Shown one piece after another: positions 9,002-18,671 of a stretch of 35,820 nucleotides of DNA (its first letter is position 1; every line of letters begins with the position of its first letter). The DNA is from an uncultured Carnobacterium sp. (GTDB lineage: Bacteria > Bacillota > Bacilli > Lactobacillales > Aerococcaceae): positions 1 to 35,820 of the forward strand of contig CALCML010000066.1 of NCBI GenBank assembly GCA_937967765.1, read 5' to 3'. The notes under the pieces are model-generated. The model saw only the letters and a program-made list of their open reading frames with translations. It did no database searches and was not told the origin of the DNA. The position numbers and the translations under genes were made by a program.

Positions 9002-11041
9002 TTAAATTTTAAAACTGACAGCATCGAATCCTAGCCACTTATCATCAGCATTTTTCTTAATAACAACACGACCATCTTCGGCAACGGATATAGCTACTGG
9101 TTCAAAACTATCGTTCATTGCAAAGACATAACATTGAGTGGCAGGTCTATATCCCTCTGGGAGAGTTAGTATCATTGTCTCTTTTGATGTGTTGCCTCCT
9201 CTAGCGACACCTTTAAAATGTACGATACCATCAACGCTTTTTGAAAACTGTACTGCTCCGTATTCCGTTCGATGTTGCCATCCATTCTGTAAATTAGCAT
9301 TTTTCCAACCTGTATCGGCACCTGTTGTTACAACTCTAATCCAATCACTCCAACGATTTGAGTCGCACCGTCTCATAAATAGCTGGTCTGAATTGAACGG
9401 CACATAGAACTGCACGCAATATCCGTTATCTGAACTGTGCGTTATTACGGATACATATCCATAATTATTAGTTCCAGTAGGATTATGCTGCACTCCATAC
9501 GCATGATACCCACCAACGATTCTTAGATTGTTTAAATCTCCGCTGTATTTCAACGACTTACCATCTCTGGAAGTCAGCATGAAGTCCTGGATTGGTTTGC
9601 CTCGTGACATAATGCCATCTTCAACGTTTAAGCTACTATGGAATGCTACTGGGAGATGTGACTCGAAGTGACCTTCTAGTTCTGGGAATCCGCCTACCGC
9701 TGCACGATTATCGCCCCAAGCCCACAGAACTCTTGATGAGCGTACTAGCAGAACAGAGTCTACTAAGTCGCTTAACTTGTCTTGTATAACTAGACGCACA
9801 TTGTATGCTTTAGAAAGCTCGTAGAAAGCTCCACAATCAAATTGACGATTAATACGTTCTATTGTCTCATTCGTGAGATTAACGGCATCAATCCATCTAT
9901 TAGCCTTCTTAGCTGAGTACTGAATTTTAAGCGTATATGGATTTCGATTAATTCCATCAATCACTAATGGACTTACGTTTGCAGCAACTGTGGCAATGAT
10001 GGTTTTATTAGTACCGTTCCCTGTTCTGTTAGCCAGAAACGCAATTATCTTAGGTGCGTAATAATCCCATACTTTAATCGTCTTCGATTTAGTAGCGGTT
10101 CTGCCCCTTGAGTCAGTAATCTTCGCTCTAACCTCTAAATTACCAGCTTTAGTAGCAGGGAAATCCCCAGTGGATGCTCGTACAACTAAATTATCCACAG
10201 TTAGCTCAGTGGAAATGATAGTCGAACCGTAAGAACCATTTGCACCAACTGTTTCAACACGCATCACCGATTTATCTTTCACAAAATTGCCAACAGGAAT
10301 GAATTCTGCTAATTGTGCAGTTCTTTCAGTAATCGTTACATCCTCAAGTGTTGGAACGATAGAAGCAGGAACTTTAATTGGAATTCCTCGCTTATAGACA
10401 TCATTTCCAATCTTGTCATCGCCTCTGAATGTACGTACACACACATCTAACGCTCCAGTGTTACTGTTAGTGATATGTGTTGCATAATCTATTGGAACTG
10501 TGAGCTGTACGCTTGTATCGTGTCCAGTTCCTAAATCAATCCAACCGCTGTCATTAACTTGCCACCACACTTGATGCCTGAACTCGTCAACTTTCTTATT
10601 AATCTTGATAGTCACTGGCTGTCCAAGTTCTGTAGCAGCAACTGATCCGATATCGCTGGCGCGTGGAATATTAGTTAATCCAAGTGTTCCACTGAACCAG
10701 TTAATATCCCCATAGTCTGAAACGTTTGTTAATCTAGATCGTATAGAAATTGATTTAGTTCCATCTTCATTATGAGGAATTGTTAATTGCCCACTGCCAA
10801 ATGTAGCGTATGTTGAATTACTTAAATCGAAACTAACATACTTACTTAATACATACTGTCCATTGATTACAACTTCTGCTAAAGATTCGTTGTAATTATC
10901 GTACGCGTACGAAGTGTTTCGCTCCAACCATAGTTGCCAAGAAATTTCAGAAGTGTTGTTTGTGATATTTGTACTTGTTTCAGTTACTTCAAGAACTAAT
11001 CTTACATACCCGTTTGAGGTTGCCTTCGATATTCTAACCAT
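9002..11041 (-). CDS. Tail tip/fibre protein, DUF859-like, probable receptor binding
   Basis: A 679-residue, mostly beta-rich protein. The N-terminal 450 residues resemble DUF859 siphovirus proteins (opening SNGYVRLVLEVTE, several Ig-like segments, then VLWAWGDNRAAVGGFPE). The C-terminal part, with GYHAYGVQHNPTG, SDNGYCVQFYVPFNSDQLFMR and RWSDWIRV, resembles the knob-type receptor-binding domains of tail fibres. It overlaps the Tal-like gene by 8 bp. Its place after Dit and Tal and before the holins fits a baseplate adhesion protein that decides host range. Function inferred. Confidence 0.75.
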   Translation of the reverse strand: MVRISKATSNGYVRLVLEVTETSTNITNNTSEISWQLWLERNTSYAYDNYNESLAEVVINGQYVLSKYVSFDLSNSTYATFGSGQLTIPHNEDGTKSISIRSRLTNVSDYGDINWFSGTLGLTNIPRASDIGSVAATELGQPVTIKINKKVDEFRHQVWWQVNDSGWIDLGTGHDTSVQLTVPIDYATHITNSNTGALDVCVRTFRGDDKIGNDVYKRGIPIKVPASIVPTLEDVTITERTAQLAEFIPVGNFVKDKSVMRVETVGANGSYGSTIISTELTVDNLVVRASTGDFPATKAGNLEVRAKITDSRGRTATKSKTIKVWDYYAPKIIAFLANRTGNGTNKTIIATVAANVSPLVIDGINRNPYTLKIQYSAKKANRWIDAVNLTNETIERINRQFDCGAFYELSKAYNVRLVIQDKLSDLVDSVLLVRSSRVLWAWGDNRAAVGGFPELEGHFESHLPVAFHSSLNVEDGIMSRGKPIQDFMLTSRDGKSLKYSGDLNNLRIVGGYHAYGVQHNPTGTNNYGYVSVITHSSDNGYCVQFYVPFNSDQLFMRRCDSNRWSDWIRVVTTGADTGWKNANLQNGWQHRTEYGAVQFSKSVDGIVHFKGVARGGNTSKETMILTLPEGYRPATQCYVFAMNDSFEPVAISVAEDGRVVIKKNADDKWLGFDAVSFKI

Positions 11042-13121
11042 TCACAGCACCTCCTACGTACGATATAACAGTGAATTCGTTATTGAAGCGTTCGAAAATG
11101 TGGTTCGCAATCGTGACACTATTCCAGAATGTCGCGCTGACGATATTCATTTGTTGTCCAGATACATACGCTACCACTCGCCCACTATCGATAAATTCCA
11201 TCCGCTCGTTGGTGTAACGCGTTTGCAGTTTTTCACCATTTTTACCAATTAGCAATCCGTCTTCCGATACGTTGAAATATGTTGAGATAGCATTCAACAG
11301 AACGCTTGATTGTTCCATATTCAACTCTACCGCTCTTGTTCTCTGTCCTAGTCCTCGAATCTCTTCTGCAGTCTCTTGAATTCGTTTATAAGATTCTTCC
11401 AGGCTACTAAATTTCCCAGTTAAATCTCTGAGTGTGTCTTCTGTCACTTGAGACTTGTTGATGATTTCCATTACTTGTGCGAATTGGTCCGCATGTTCTC
11501 TGTTCCTCTCTTCAAATTCTTTTTGAAGTCGTTCAAGTTCCTTGTCGTCTTTCTTTAATACAGGTTCCCATTTACCATTTGTGTAAATTTTTGGAACGTC
11601 CTTTCCAGAAACGCTCGTATCAGTCCATAAGTCTCCAGCGCTTGGATTGGTTGGAGGAGTTGGTCCAATAGACTTATTAACAATGAAGTCTTTGATAACA
11701 ATCGAGCTGCTTGCAGCAACTTGATTGCCTTCGATGGCTTCGCAGATAAATGTGGCTTCTCTATCAACATCGTTCACAGTAATCGATAATTCATTACTGC
11801 CGTTTGTGTGCTGCTCATTCCATGCTGCATCGTCTGTTCCATATTTACTTACCCGTTTCCAGCGATAAGTGAAACGATCATTCATTTGAATATCCATCTT
11901 GCTAACATTGGCAATTAATTTAGTAGATATATTACTATTTTGGAATACTACACCATCCGTAGATTGAATGTTCATTACAAATGGAACATTTGTAAAATCA
12001 AAAAGACGTTCTTGCACCAACGTGCTTAAACGTCTTACTTTTTCACTGATCGTATCTTCTCTTGATACGATATTCGTAATTTTAATTTCGCCACTTTCTT
12101 TTGTAGCGATGGATTTCTTGATACTAGAAACACGTCCTTCTACAACTAAAGCTGGTTCGAAGTTATTATCTACAATGGCCACTGTATCGCCGATATTGAT
12201 TTCTTCCGGTAATAAGCTAATCGATACATCATACGTCACTTCAGGATGATTCCATTGTTTTAATTTAAGAACTGCTTCCGTCATTAACGCCTGAGGAGTT
12301 TTTGCCTCACTTTCATAACGCTTAACGATTCCTCCACCACCAGGAGCGTATCCAGCTCGCTTCCATCTTGCTACCGCATCATAATCGATTAAATAAATTG
12401 AATTCTTTGAAGAACGAATATTCCCTTCGTTGTATTCAACTCCTGATAATGTGATTCCATCAGCGCCAGTAGCCACAATTGTAGTCGCTAGGTTTTCAAT
12501 CGAGATGGTTCGTTTAACGTTTGAAACTTCACTTCCGACTTCTAAACGGACTTTTTTGTCTTCACCAATCTTTTTGTAGATGTGAATTAGTTTTCGATGT
12601 ATCTTTCCGTGAACGAATTCGAAGTCATAAGCTATTTCAGCATCGAATCTTCTTACTAACTGTCTAAGTCTCTTAGTAGCAGTGTCAGTTCCTTCCCACT
12701 CAAGTTTACGAGTAGTTGTTTCTGGAATCTCGTTAATTCCAATATCCCAGCCTGAGTCAATTGTAAATTCTGCAATGTAATGAGTAATTGGATAGCTCTT
12801 ATCCGCTTTGTAAGGTGGAACTTGTTCACCTAAGAGGTCAAGTCCTGCGTCTTCAGCGTAAATCGTTTTAGAGTCTTTGTCTTCTTCGATTCTCATTACT
12901 TCGAACGAACGTATCTTGCTGCCATCTTTTACAATCAAATAACATCCTACGTTGATTTTTTCAATCTCAGGATCACCAATTTTATCAACTGTAAATTGAT
13001 AAGTCCCGATACCAGTGTCCAGGTCTTGTTCAAACCAATCGTTGTATGCAAAAAGTCCGTCAGTCAAGTCAAAACTCAACTGACAGACAATATCATACTG
13101 TCTATTCGTAACCGTAATCAT
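11034..13121 (-). CDS. Tail-associated baseplate protein (Tal/prophage tail family)
   Basis: A 695-residue protein. The N-terminal 370 residues resemble the Tal/gp27-like hub of siphophage baseplates (opening MITVTNRQYDIVCQLSFDLT; later a VEGRVSSIKKS region). An Ig-like middle part follows, then a coiled coil (about residues 535-600) and a short C-terminal module. I see no peptidase active site, so a wall-degrading function is not supported. The ATG at 13121 overlaps the Dit stop as ATGA and has an AGGGAG site, which favours it over a start eight codons earlier. Confidence 0.82.
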   Translation of the reverse strand: MITVTNRQYDIVCQLSFDLTDGLFAYNDWFEQDLDTGIGTYQFTVDKIGDPEIEKINVGCYLIVKDGSKIRSFEVMRIEEDKDSKTIYAEDAGLDLLGEQVPPYKADKSYPITHYIAEFTIDSGWDIGINEIPETTTRKLEWEGTDTATKRLRQLVRRFDAEIAYDFEFVHGKIHRKLIHIYKKIGEDKKVRLEVGSEVSNVKRTISIENLATTIVATGADGITLSGVEYNEGNIRSSKNSIYLIDYDAVARWKRAGYAPGGGGIVKRYESEAKTPQALMTEAVLKLKQWNHPEVTYDVSISLLPEEINIGDTVAIVDNNFEPALVVEGRVSSIKKSIATKESGEIKITNIVSREDTISEKVRRLSTLVQERLFDFTNVPFVMNIQSTDGVVFQNSNISTKLIANVSKMDIQMNDRFTYRWKRVSKYGTDDAAWNEQHTNGSNELSITVNDVDREATFICEAIEGNQVAASSSIVIKDFIVNKSIGPTPPTNPSAGDLWTDTSVSGKDVPKIYTNGKWEPVLKKDDKELERLQKEFEERNREHADQFAQVMEIINKSQVTEDTLRDLTGKFSSLEESYKRIQETAEEIRGLGQRTRAVELNMEQSSVLLNAISTYFNVSEDGLLIGKNGEKLQTRYTNERMEFIDSGRVVAYVSGQQMNIVSATFWNSVTIANHIFERFNNEFTVISYVGGAVNG

Positions 13122-13825
13122 AACCAACACTCCCTGTACGCACATTTAATACTTGGAACGGCTTTGTTCCCATCCGCACTAACCTCTATTTGAGTTGTTC
13201 CTGGTAAAATTCCAAAAACTTGACTGGCAGGATTAATGTATTTTCTTTTCCCGTTAATGAGTAGTGTGTTGCTTTCCGATTCAAAACGAACGACATCACC
13301 TGTTTTGATAATATCCTCTCCGTTCTCATATCCATACTGGACAACTTTCCCATTCGGATGCGCTAATGCAATCATCTTGTATGGCGAACTAGCTATAAAC
13401 GTATAAATTGGATAAGTAGGAGCTGTTCCGTTATTTTCAACAGTCAACTTTCCACCAGTTACTGTTCCATTCTTCTCTGCGGTTGAATACGACACTCCTT
13501 TTGGGATTAAAAATTGCAATTGCAATTCAGCGCCTCGCACAGAGCTTGTAGGAATGATTTCACCAGTCAAAACGGCTTCATAGTATCTTGTAGGCTGGTC
13601 TTTGAAAATTAATTTTTGATTCGGTACAGAGAAAACACGGTTCAATACATCGATTGTTTGTAACACATCGTGTTTAACAGTGACTCTAACCGTAATAGTT
13701 TTTTCTGCGTATTCCCTTTTAATAAATCTTTTTTGTTTTACAACGTTGGTAACAAGAGGTGTCATAGCACGTTCTACTTTGTTAATAATTATTAAACTCG
13801 ATAAATCTTGTCCATTGTAAATCAT
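13118..13825 (-). CDS. Distal tail protein Dit
   Basis: A 235-residue protein with the N-terminal half of siphovirus Dit proteins (MIYNGQDLSSLIIINKVER, then a long two-strand arm) and a galectin-like C-terminal domain. Dit forms the hexameric ring joining the tail tube to the tip. It lies directly after the tape measure gene, overlapping it by 4 bp (ATGA) and overlapping the Tal gene the same way. Confidence 0.87.
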   Translation of the reverse strand: MIYNGQDLSSLIIINKVERAMTPLVTNVVKQKRFIKREYAEKTITVRVTVKHDVLQTIDVLNRVFSVPNQKLIFKDQPTRYYEAVLTGEIIPTSSVRGAELQLQFLIPKGVSYSTAEKNGTVTGGKLTVENNGTAPTYPIYTFIASSPYKMIALAHPNGKVVQYGYENGEDIIKTGDVVRFESESNTLLINGKRKYINPASQVFGILPGTTQIEVSADGNKAVPSIKCAYRECWL

Positions 13826-16557
13826 GTTAATTCACCTCTCGCTCTCATCATTCGTCTATCATTAAGTTTGTTATATCCATTCACAACATCCGTTAATTTA
13901 CGTCCATCTAGATAAGTGTCGTTGTCTTTTTCCAAAATCTTTGATAACAATTCAATAACAACATCGATTTTTGAACCCTGTCCAATCGTTTGGACAGTTG
14001 CATTTTTCAAAGCAGATTCTCTCACTTCAGATGGAGATGCACCGTAACTTACTGAATAGTCGATTGGAATTTGCGGAATAGAATCCGGAATAACCGCATC
14101 TATCATGTTTTTACTAGCTTCTGCTACATTATCCGCTTCGTTGTTAATCCCGATGGCTAAACCTTCGCCAGTAAACTTACCAATCTCTTTAAATACCCTA
14201 GAAGGCGAGTGGATTCCAAGTAAACCTTTAGCAAAGTCAATAGCTCCTCCAACTACGTTTTGGATAGTGCTAACAACGCTACTAGCCATCCCTGCAATAC
14301 CTTCTACTAAACCTTGGATGATATTCATACCGATATCGTATAAGTTAATGCCAGATAAGAAACTAATAACATCATTCCAAATGCCACTAATCGTTCCAGG
14401 GATTTGACCGAAGAACTCTCCAACGGCAGATACAATACTGCTAAACATTTGAGATGCGATATTGAACATGTTACTTACGCTATCTGCTACAGCTTGGTAA
14501 GCTGAACTTACAAATCCACTAATAGCACCAACGATAGCACTCCAAATAGAAGACGCTACATCCAAAATACCTTGCATAATGGTTCCGAATGTTTCTGACA
14601 TTCCAGTGAATATGTTAACGACGTATTGAACCAACGTATCTACAAATGCAGATACAATCGTACATAATGATTCCCATATCGTTTGTGCTGCAGTAGAAAT
14701 ATTGGTCCAAATTTGACTAAGAGTGCTTGCCACTCCTTCGAAATTACCTGTTAACAGTTGTAATAGAACTAACACCGGTCCGATGATGACGTTCTTTATG
14801 ATTTCCCATGCTGCTCCTGCTGCAGTTGAAATAGCATTCCACACGGTACTAATATAGTTTTTAATCAATTCGAAATTAGCTTTAACCGCATTAATAATCG
14901 GCTGAATAATAGGCATTATGATTCCAAGGAACGCATTCCACGCTTGTGTAGTTATATTCGAGATAGAAGTCCATAAATTACTGAAGAACTCTGTTAAGCT
15001 ATTAACTACTGACATGACAGCGTCTACGACACTTTGCCACGTTTCAGAGGCCCAACTAGAAATACCACTCCACAAACCTGTTAAGAAGCTCATGAAATCT
15101 TGCCATACTTGTTTACCTGTTTCGGTTTGTGTGAAGAACCAAACCAAGCCTGCTGTTAATGCCGCAACTGCTGTAACAATCAGCATAATTGGATTCGCAT
15201 TTAAAACCGCATTAAAGATTCCAAACGCTCCACTTGCACCCATTGTTGCCGCTGCATTCGCCGCTTCTGCAGCAGTTAACGCACCAGTACGAACAAATTG
15301 CGCAAGCATTAATCCATTTGTGATTGCTAATACTGCTTGACGTGCAACTTCAATACCTCTGACTACTCCTACAACTATTTTGTAACCCGTATATGCAGCT
15401 GCAATACCAACTACTGCAGATTTAAGTAAATCCATGGCAGTTTGGTTACTAGAGATATATCCAGTCAAATCTTTAACCCAACCAGTTGCATCCCTTATGA
15501 AACCACTTAATGTTTCGAATGCTCCACCAACAGTGTTAATGATGTCCTCTACTGTTACAATTTTAAATAGATCATCAACAAAACTTCCGATGATTGCGGA
15601 TACGTTACTAACGACTCCTCCGATGTTATCGAAAGCCAGTTTCAAATTCTCAACAACTTTACTAAATATTTCCTGGACTTTAGCAAATGCGTCGGATTCA
15701 ACAACGCCTTTAATGAATTGCTCTCCACTGTCTTTCAATTGCAAGAATCTGTCTTTTAATTCGCCCACAAAACCGGTTAAGTTTTGCATAGCTACAACAA
15801 GGCTGTCTAAGACAACTGAACCAATCGTGGCTTTGAAGTCTTCCCACGTTTGTTTCAAGTTACCCATAACATTTTCCCAACCGTCAGCTTCACGAGACGC
15901 TTGCCCCATAGCCCCTGACACTTTGTTGGCATCTTCGTACATTTGCAAGAGTACTTCTTGTTGTTGTAGACCCGACAATTTCGAATATTCTTTACCGAAC
16001 AACTCTGTTGCTTTTGCGTTACGAGTAGTTTCAGTAGATAAGATTCCTAAATTGTCCGCAACCTGGAAGTTACCTTTTAAGTAACTCTTCAAGGTCTCAG
16101 TCGTTTCTTCTAGTGACTTATCATAGAAAGCTGCAGTATCAGCCGCTGCTCTAGTAGCACGAGAGGTAAATTCCATCGCTTGAGTTGTATCCATTCCGGC
16201 AACTTTAGCGAACGACGCAATTTGGTTAAAAGCTGGTTTAATCCGTGTTGGGACCGCTCCGACTTCTTTAGCTACTCCGTTCAAAGCATTTTCTGCAGTA
16301 TCGACAATACCAGAAAACACTTGTTCGAATTGTGCCTGAGTAGCTTTAGCGGACGCTGCTGCTTCGATTGACATTTTACCGAAGTCTATTAATTTCCCTG
16401 CAGCAAATACTCCTGCGATAACAGTAGCGGTTTTCTTAAAGAAACTAGATAGCTTATTGCTGGTCTGTTCCCCTTTTCTCGCTACGCCGTCCAGTTCTTT
16501 CTCGGCGTCACTTCCGCGGATTCCGATTGTCCCAAACAGTCTAAATATCTCACCCAT
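13822..16557 (-). CDS. Tail tape measure protein
   Basis: 911 residues, the largest phage gene here. The N-terminus (about 1-90) has IRGSDAEKELDGVARK and a hydrophobic KKTATVIAGVFAAGK stretch; the middle holds hydrophobic segments (about 400-480) and many Trp-rich amphipathic repeats; the C-terminus has the motif GLLGIHSPSRVFKEIGKFTGEGLA common in Firmicutes tape measures. By the usual rule of about 0.15 nm per residue the tail would be near 135 nm. It sits right after the tail chaperone genes and overlaps them by 8 bp. Confidence 0.95.
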   Translation of the reverse strand: MGEIFRLFGTIGIRGSDAEKELDGVARKGEQTSNKLSSFFKKTATVIAGVFAAGKLIDFGKMSIEAAASAKATQAQFEQVFSGIVDTAENALNGVAKEVGAVPTRIKPAFNQIASFAKVAGMDTTQAMEFTSRATRAAADTAAFYDKSLEETTETLKSYLKGNFQVADNLGILSTETTRNAKATELFGKEYSKLSGLQQQEVLLQMYEDANKVSGAMGQASREADGWENVMGNLKQTWEDFKATIGSVVLDSLVVAMQNLTGFVGELKDRFLQLKDSGEQFIKGVVESDAFAKVQEIFSKVVENLKLAFDNIGGVVSNVSAIIGSFVDDLFKIVTVEDIINTVGGAFETLSGFIRDATGWVKDLTGYISSNQTAMDLLKSAVVGIAAAYTGYKIVVGVVRGIEVARQAVLAITNGLMLAQFVRTGALTAAEAANAAATMGASGAFGIFNAVLNANPIMLIVTAVAALTAGLVWFFTQTETGKQVWQDFMSFLTGLWSGISSWASETWQSVVDAVMSVVNSLTEFFSNLWTSISNITTQAWNAFLGIIMPIIQPIINAVKANFELIKNYISTVWNAISTAAGAAWEIIKNVIIGPVLVLLQLLTGNFEGVASTLSQIWTNISTAAQTIWESLCTIVSAFVDTLVQYVVNIFTGMSETFGTIMQGILDVASSIWSAIVGAISGFVSSAYQAVADSVSNMFNIASQMFSSIVSAVGEFFGQIPGTISGIWNDVISFLSGINLYDIGMNIIQGLVEGIAGMASSVVSTIQNVVGGAIDFAKGLLGIHSPSRVFKEIGKFTGEGLAIGINNEADNVAEASKNMIDAVIPDSIPQIPIDYSVSYGASPSEVRESALKNATVQTIGQGSKIDVVIELLSKILEKDNDTYLDGRKLTDVVNGYNKLNDRRMMRARGELT

Positions 16558-17265
16558 CTTCCTTCACCCCCATACTCATAATTTGTTCTGCTAAACGAAT
16601 AGCATCTTCTTCTTCAGATTGACTCATCGTTTTTCCGTCAACCGAAGATTGTTTTATCTTACTCAATCGTTCCTGTTTGAAAGAGTTGAAATCTTGTTCG
16701 ATATCTTTCGCTAACCACAACTCCCACAACTTCTCTTCTGCTTCCACTTCGAAAAGATACGCTAAAAAATCCAACGTCTCTTTCATACTGTACGTATGTA
16801 AAAGAGCAGTTGGATTTGAATAGCGTTTGAATAATTTATCTTTTAAAGCGTGTTGCCCGAGCTTAAGATTGAGGAGATAGATGTTAAAAAATCCTTCAAC
16901 TCTGGTTTCTTGAAGAATTTAACTAATAATTGAGTATAGTCAACAAAGTTTAATTCCTGAATTTCCTGAATCGATGTGTTCGTTAAATCAGCAAGGAAAA
17001 TGTTAATGTCCGATTTAGCTTTATTAATGTTTGCAAGGATTGTTTGAATTAATCCGGCAATCATTTGCATGCCACGTTTTTCTAGTGCTTTTTCTTGCTT
17101 TTCTTTTTCTGCTTTTGTTGGTTTCTTAGATAGATGACCTAATAATTGAGTGTCTTTTTCTTGTTGTTTCTCAAACAATTCTACAAGATCATCTTTAATA
17201 TCTAGCTTACCAATGATAGAAAGCATTGAAAACATATCGTCTCCACGTAATTCTCTTAACTCCAT
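16550..17265 (-). CDS. Tail assembly chaperone fusion (gpGT-like), made by -1 frameshift
   Basis: The reading frame 16550-16885 lies in the -1 frame relative to the gpG-like gene and stays open back to the slippery site at 16885-16891. Slipping there joins 127 codons of the first protein to 111 of the second, giving about 238 residues. The extension reads sensibly (HALKDKLFKRYSNPTALLH, then KETLDFLAYLFEVEAEEKLW). The only internal ATG (16786) has no ribosome binding site and would discard conserved-looking sequence, so I treat this as a fusion. Such proteins bind the tape measure before tail tube assembly. Confidence 0.75.
16843..17265 (-). CDS. Tail assembly chaperone (gpG-like)
   Basis: 140 residues, mainly helical, with a lysine/glutamate-rich stretch (KPTKAEKEKQEKALEKRG) and a conserved-looking C-terminal part (DYTQLLVKFFKKPELKDFL). 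It lies between the tail tube and tape measure genes, the invariant place of gpG-type chaperones, which coat the tape measure protein. The C-terminal 13 residues come after the slippery site and are replaced in the frameshifted form. Confidence 0.82.
   Translation of the reverse strand: MELRELRGDDMFSMLSIIGKLDIKDDLVELFEKQQEKDTQLLGHLSKKPTKAEKEKQEKALEKRGMQMIAGLIQTILANINKAKSDINIFLADLTNTSIQEIQELNFVDYTQLLVKFFKKPELKDFLTSISSILSSGNTL
16885..16891 (-). promoter_or_regulatory. Programmed -1 frameshift slippery heptamer TTTTTTA
   Basis: The minus strand reads GA-T TTT TTA-ACA in the frame of the gpG-like gene, a perfect X XXY YYZ heptamer (the same U UUU UUA used by HIV-1 gag-pol). It is 39 bp before the zero-frame stop, and the -1 frame is open for 111 codons. 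Downstream structure is weak: only a short AAGC/GCUU stem is visible. Confidence 0.75.
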
Positions 17266-17268
17266 AAA

Positions 17269-17877
17269 TTATTCCTCCGATGCGTTAGGGTAGAAGATTT
17301 TAACTGGCGCTACACGGTTCGCAACATCTTCAGCGTTAGCGTGAGCTTCGAATTTCATTGTAATTACAGCTTCAGAATTATCTTTAGTGTCGAATTCTAA
17401 TCCGCTTGTGCAAAGTGCGTTGTATAAAACTACAATGATTGGTTTTTTGCTTCCAGACATCACACCAACTAATGCGATATTGTCAATATAATCGCCATCT
17501 TCGAGTCTGTCTTTCAATTGAACGATATCCCATCCTGCTGGATTTTCAGTTCCGTTTCCAGTTTCTTTCTTACCATTTAACGCTAAACGGATATTCTCAG
17601 CAGTAATTTCTTTAACGTTAACTTCTAATGTTGCTTCTGCCTTATCAATGATTTTTTGACCTTTTGCAGGCGTAAACACTCCATCAACTTCAATTGTACG
17701 GTAAGTCGTTACAATCGATACTTTATTCCCGTCGGAAGTAGCACCTAATAGTTCACCTTTCCATTTCTTTCCAGCAGCATCCCATTCGATATTCTTATAA
17801 ATTGCCCCAGCGTCAACCAAGTAATTTTTAGGCGTATCGACTGTATATCCTGTACGTTTTACTTCTGTTTTTGCCAT
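17269..17877 (-). CDS. Major tail (tube) protein
   Basis: 202 residues, beta-rich, typical size for a siphophage tail tube subunit. Its position between the tail terminator-like gene and the chaperones identifies it, as does the style of segments such as KNYLVDAGAIYKNIEWD and VLYNALCTSGLEFDTKD. It has a good GGAGGAAATAAGAA-ATG start. It polymerises around the tape measure. Confidence 0.88.
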   Translation of the reverse strand: MAKTEVKRTGYTVDTPKNYLVDAGAIYKNIEWDAAGKKWKGELLGATSDGNKVSIVTTYRTIEVDGVFTPAKGQKIIDKAEATLEVNVKEITAENIRLALNGKKETGNGTENPAGWDIVQLKDRLEDGDYIDNIALVGVMSGSKKPIIVVLYNALCTSGLEFDTKDNSEAVITMKFEAHANAEDVANRVAPVKIFYPNASEE

Positions 17878-17880
17878 TTC

Positions 17881-18246
17881 TTATTTCCTCCATTCTGTTT
17901 GAACATTTAATCTAATATTTCGACGCTTCACGGTATCTGAGCCTGTGTTGACTTTATTCGAGCCCACAAAACGAAAGTTTACATATAATTCTTCCGTTAA
18001 TTGCAGCATTCCGTTGAAGTGCCGTTTGATTTGTTCCTCTAACTCCAACACTCTCTTGTATGAGGTGTTAAAATCAAAAATATCAATTTCAATCGTAATC
18101 TCATCTCGCTCACGAGTCATATTCTCACGATCATAATCGTAAGTAAGATATGGATACACCACCTTATCTTTTCGATTCTTTTCATGAAAGCATTCTTTAG
18201 TGATTTTGGATAGTTCCGATTGTAATAATTTTGCAAAGTCTAACAT
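17881..18246 (-). CDS. Tail terminator/tail completion protein
   Basis: 121 residues, starting with a helix (FAKLLQSELSKITKECF) followed by alternating strands and a helix (ELEEQIKRHFNGML). Size, fold pattern and position directly before the major tail protein match tail terminators (gpU-like) that cap the tube and join it to the head. Assigned mostly from position. Confidence 0.7.
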   Translation of the reverse strand: MLDFAKLLQSELSKITKECFHEKNRKDKVVYPYLTYDYDRENMTRERDEITIEIDIFDFNTSYKRVLELEEQIKRHFNGMLQLTEELYVNFRFVGSNKVNTGSDTVKRRNIRLNVQTEWRK

Positions 18247-18248
18247 TG

Positions 18249-18671
18249 CTAACCACCAAAACTTTCTAAAAACGTTTGAGCGATAATGTCCTGCGCACGT
18301 TTTTTGTTTTTCTTAAATGCAGGACGGATAAAAGGCTGTGGCTCGTTACCATACGTGAATACTACTTTCCCGTCTGGACTTCGATATAACCATCCCCCTT
18401 TTCGACCTAATCCATTCTCAGCAAATTCCCCCGTTCCAAACTCAACGAATACGGAATACTCAACGTTTGTTCCTACAAATACTCGTACATCGCCACCGTA
18501 TTCTTTAACAATCGCCTGGATACTGTCTCTCAGTTCACCAGTGTCTACTGCTGCTAAAGCCTGGCACTGGGAACTAATCAAGTTCCCGACCCTTGTTAAT
18601 GCCTTAAACGAGACTTCACGTAGTTCTCTCTTGGTGCGTTTGCTATAATCCTCGAATCTAAAGCTACCCAT
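18249..18671 (-). CDS. HK97 gp10-like neck/tail-completion protein
   Basis: 140 residues with the HK97-gp10 pattern: an N-terminal helix (KALTRVGNLISSQCQALAAVDTGELRDSI), the VDTG motif, VEYSVFVEFGTG, and a C-terminal QPFIRPAFKKNK. Proteins of this family connect head and tail. It overlaps the preceding gene by 8 bp. Confidence 0.87.
   Translation of the reverse strand: MGSFRFEDYSKRTKRELREVSFKALTRVGNLISSQCQALAAVDTGELRDSIQAIVKEYGGDVRVFVGTNVEYSVFVEFGTGEFAENGLGRKGGWLYRSPDGKVVFTYGNEPQPFIRPAFKKNKKRAQDIIAQTFLESFGG

Noticed and set aside
11034..13121. A peptidoglycan hydrolase domain in the Tal-like protein
   Set aside because: No catalytic motif for an NlpC/P60, M23 or lysozyme domain could be seen; the C-terminus is coiled coil and a short beta module.
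15434..16084. A 216-codon open frame on the plus strand inside the tape measure gene, and many similar opposite-strand frames
   Set aside because: They lie wholly inside well-supported minus-strand genes, lack convincing ribosome binding sites and show no protein-family features.
16550..16786. An independent 78-residue gene after the tail chaperone
   Set aside because: No ribosome binding site at its ATG; the frame is open upstream to the slippery heptamer, so it is better explained as the frameshifted part of the chaperone.
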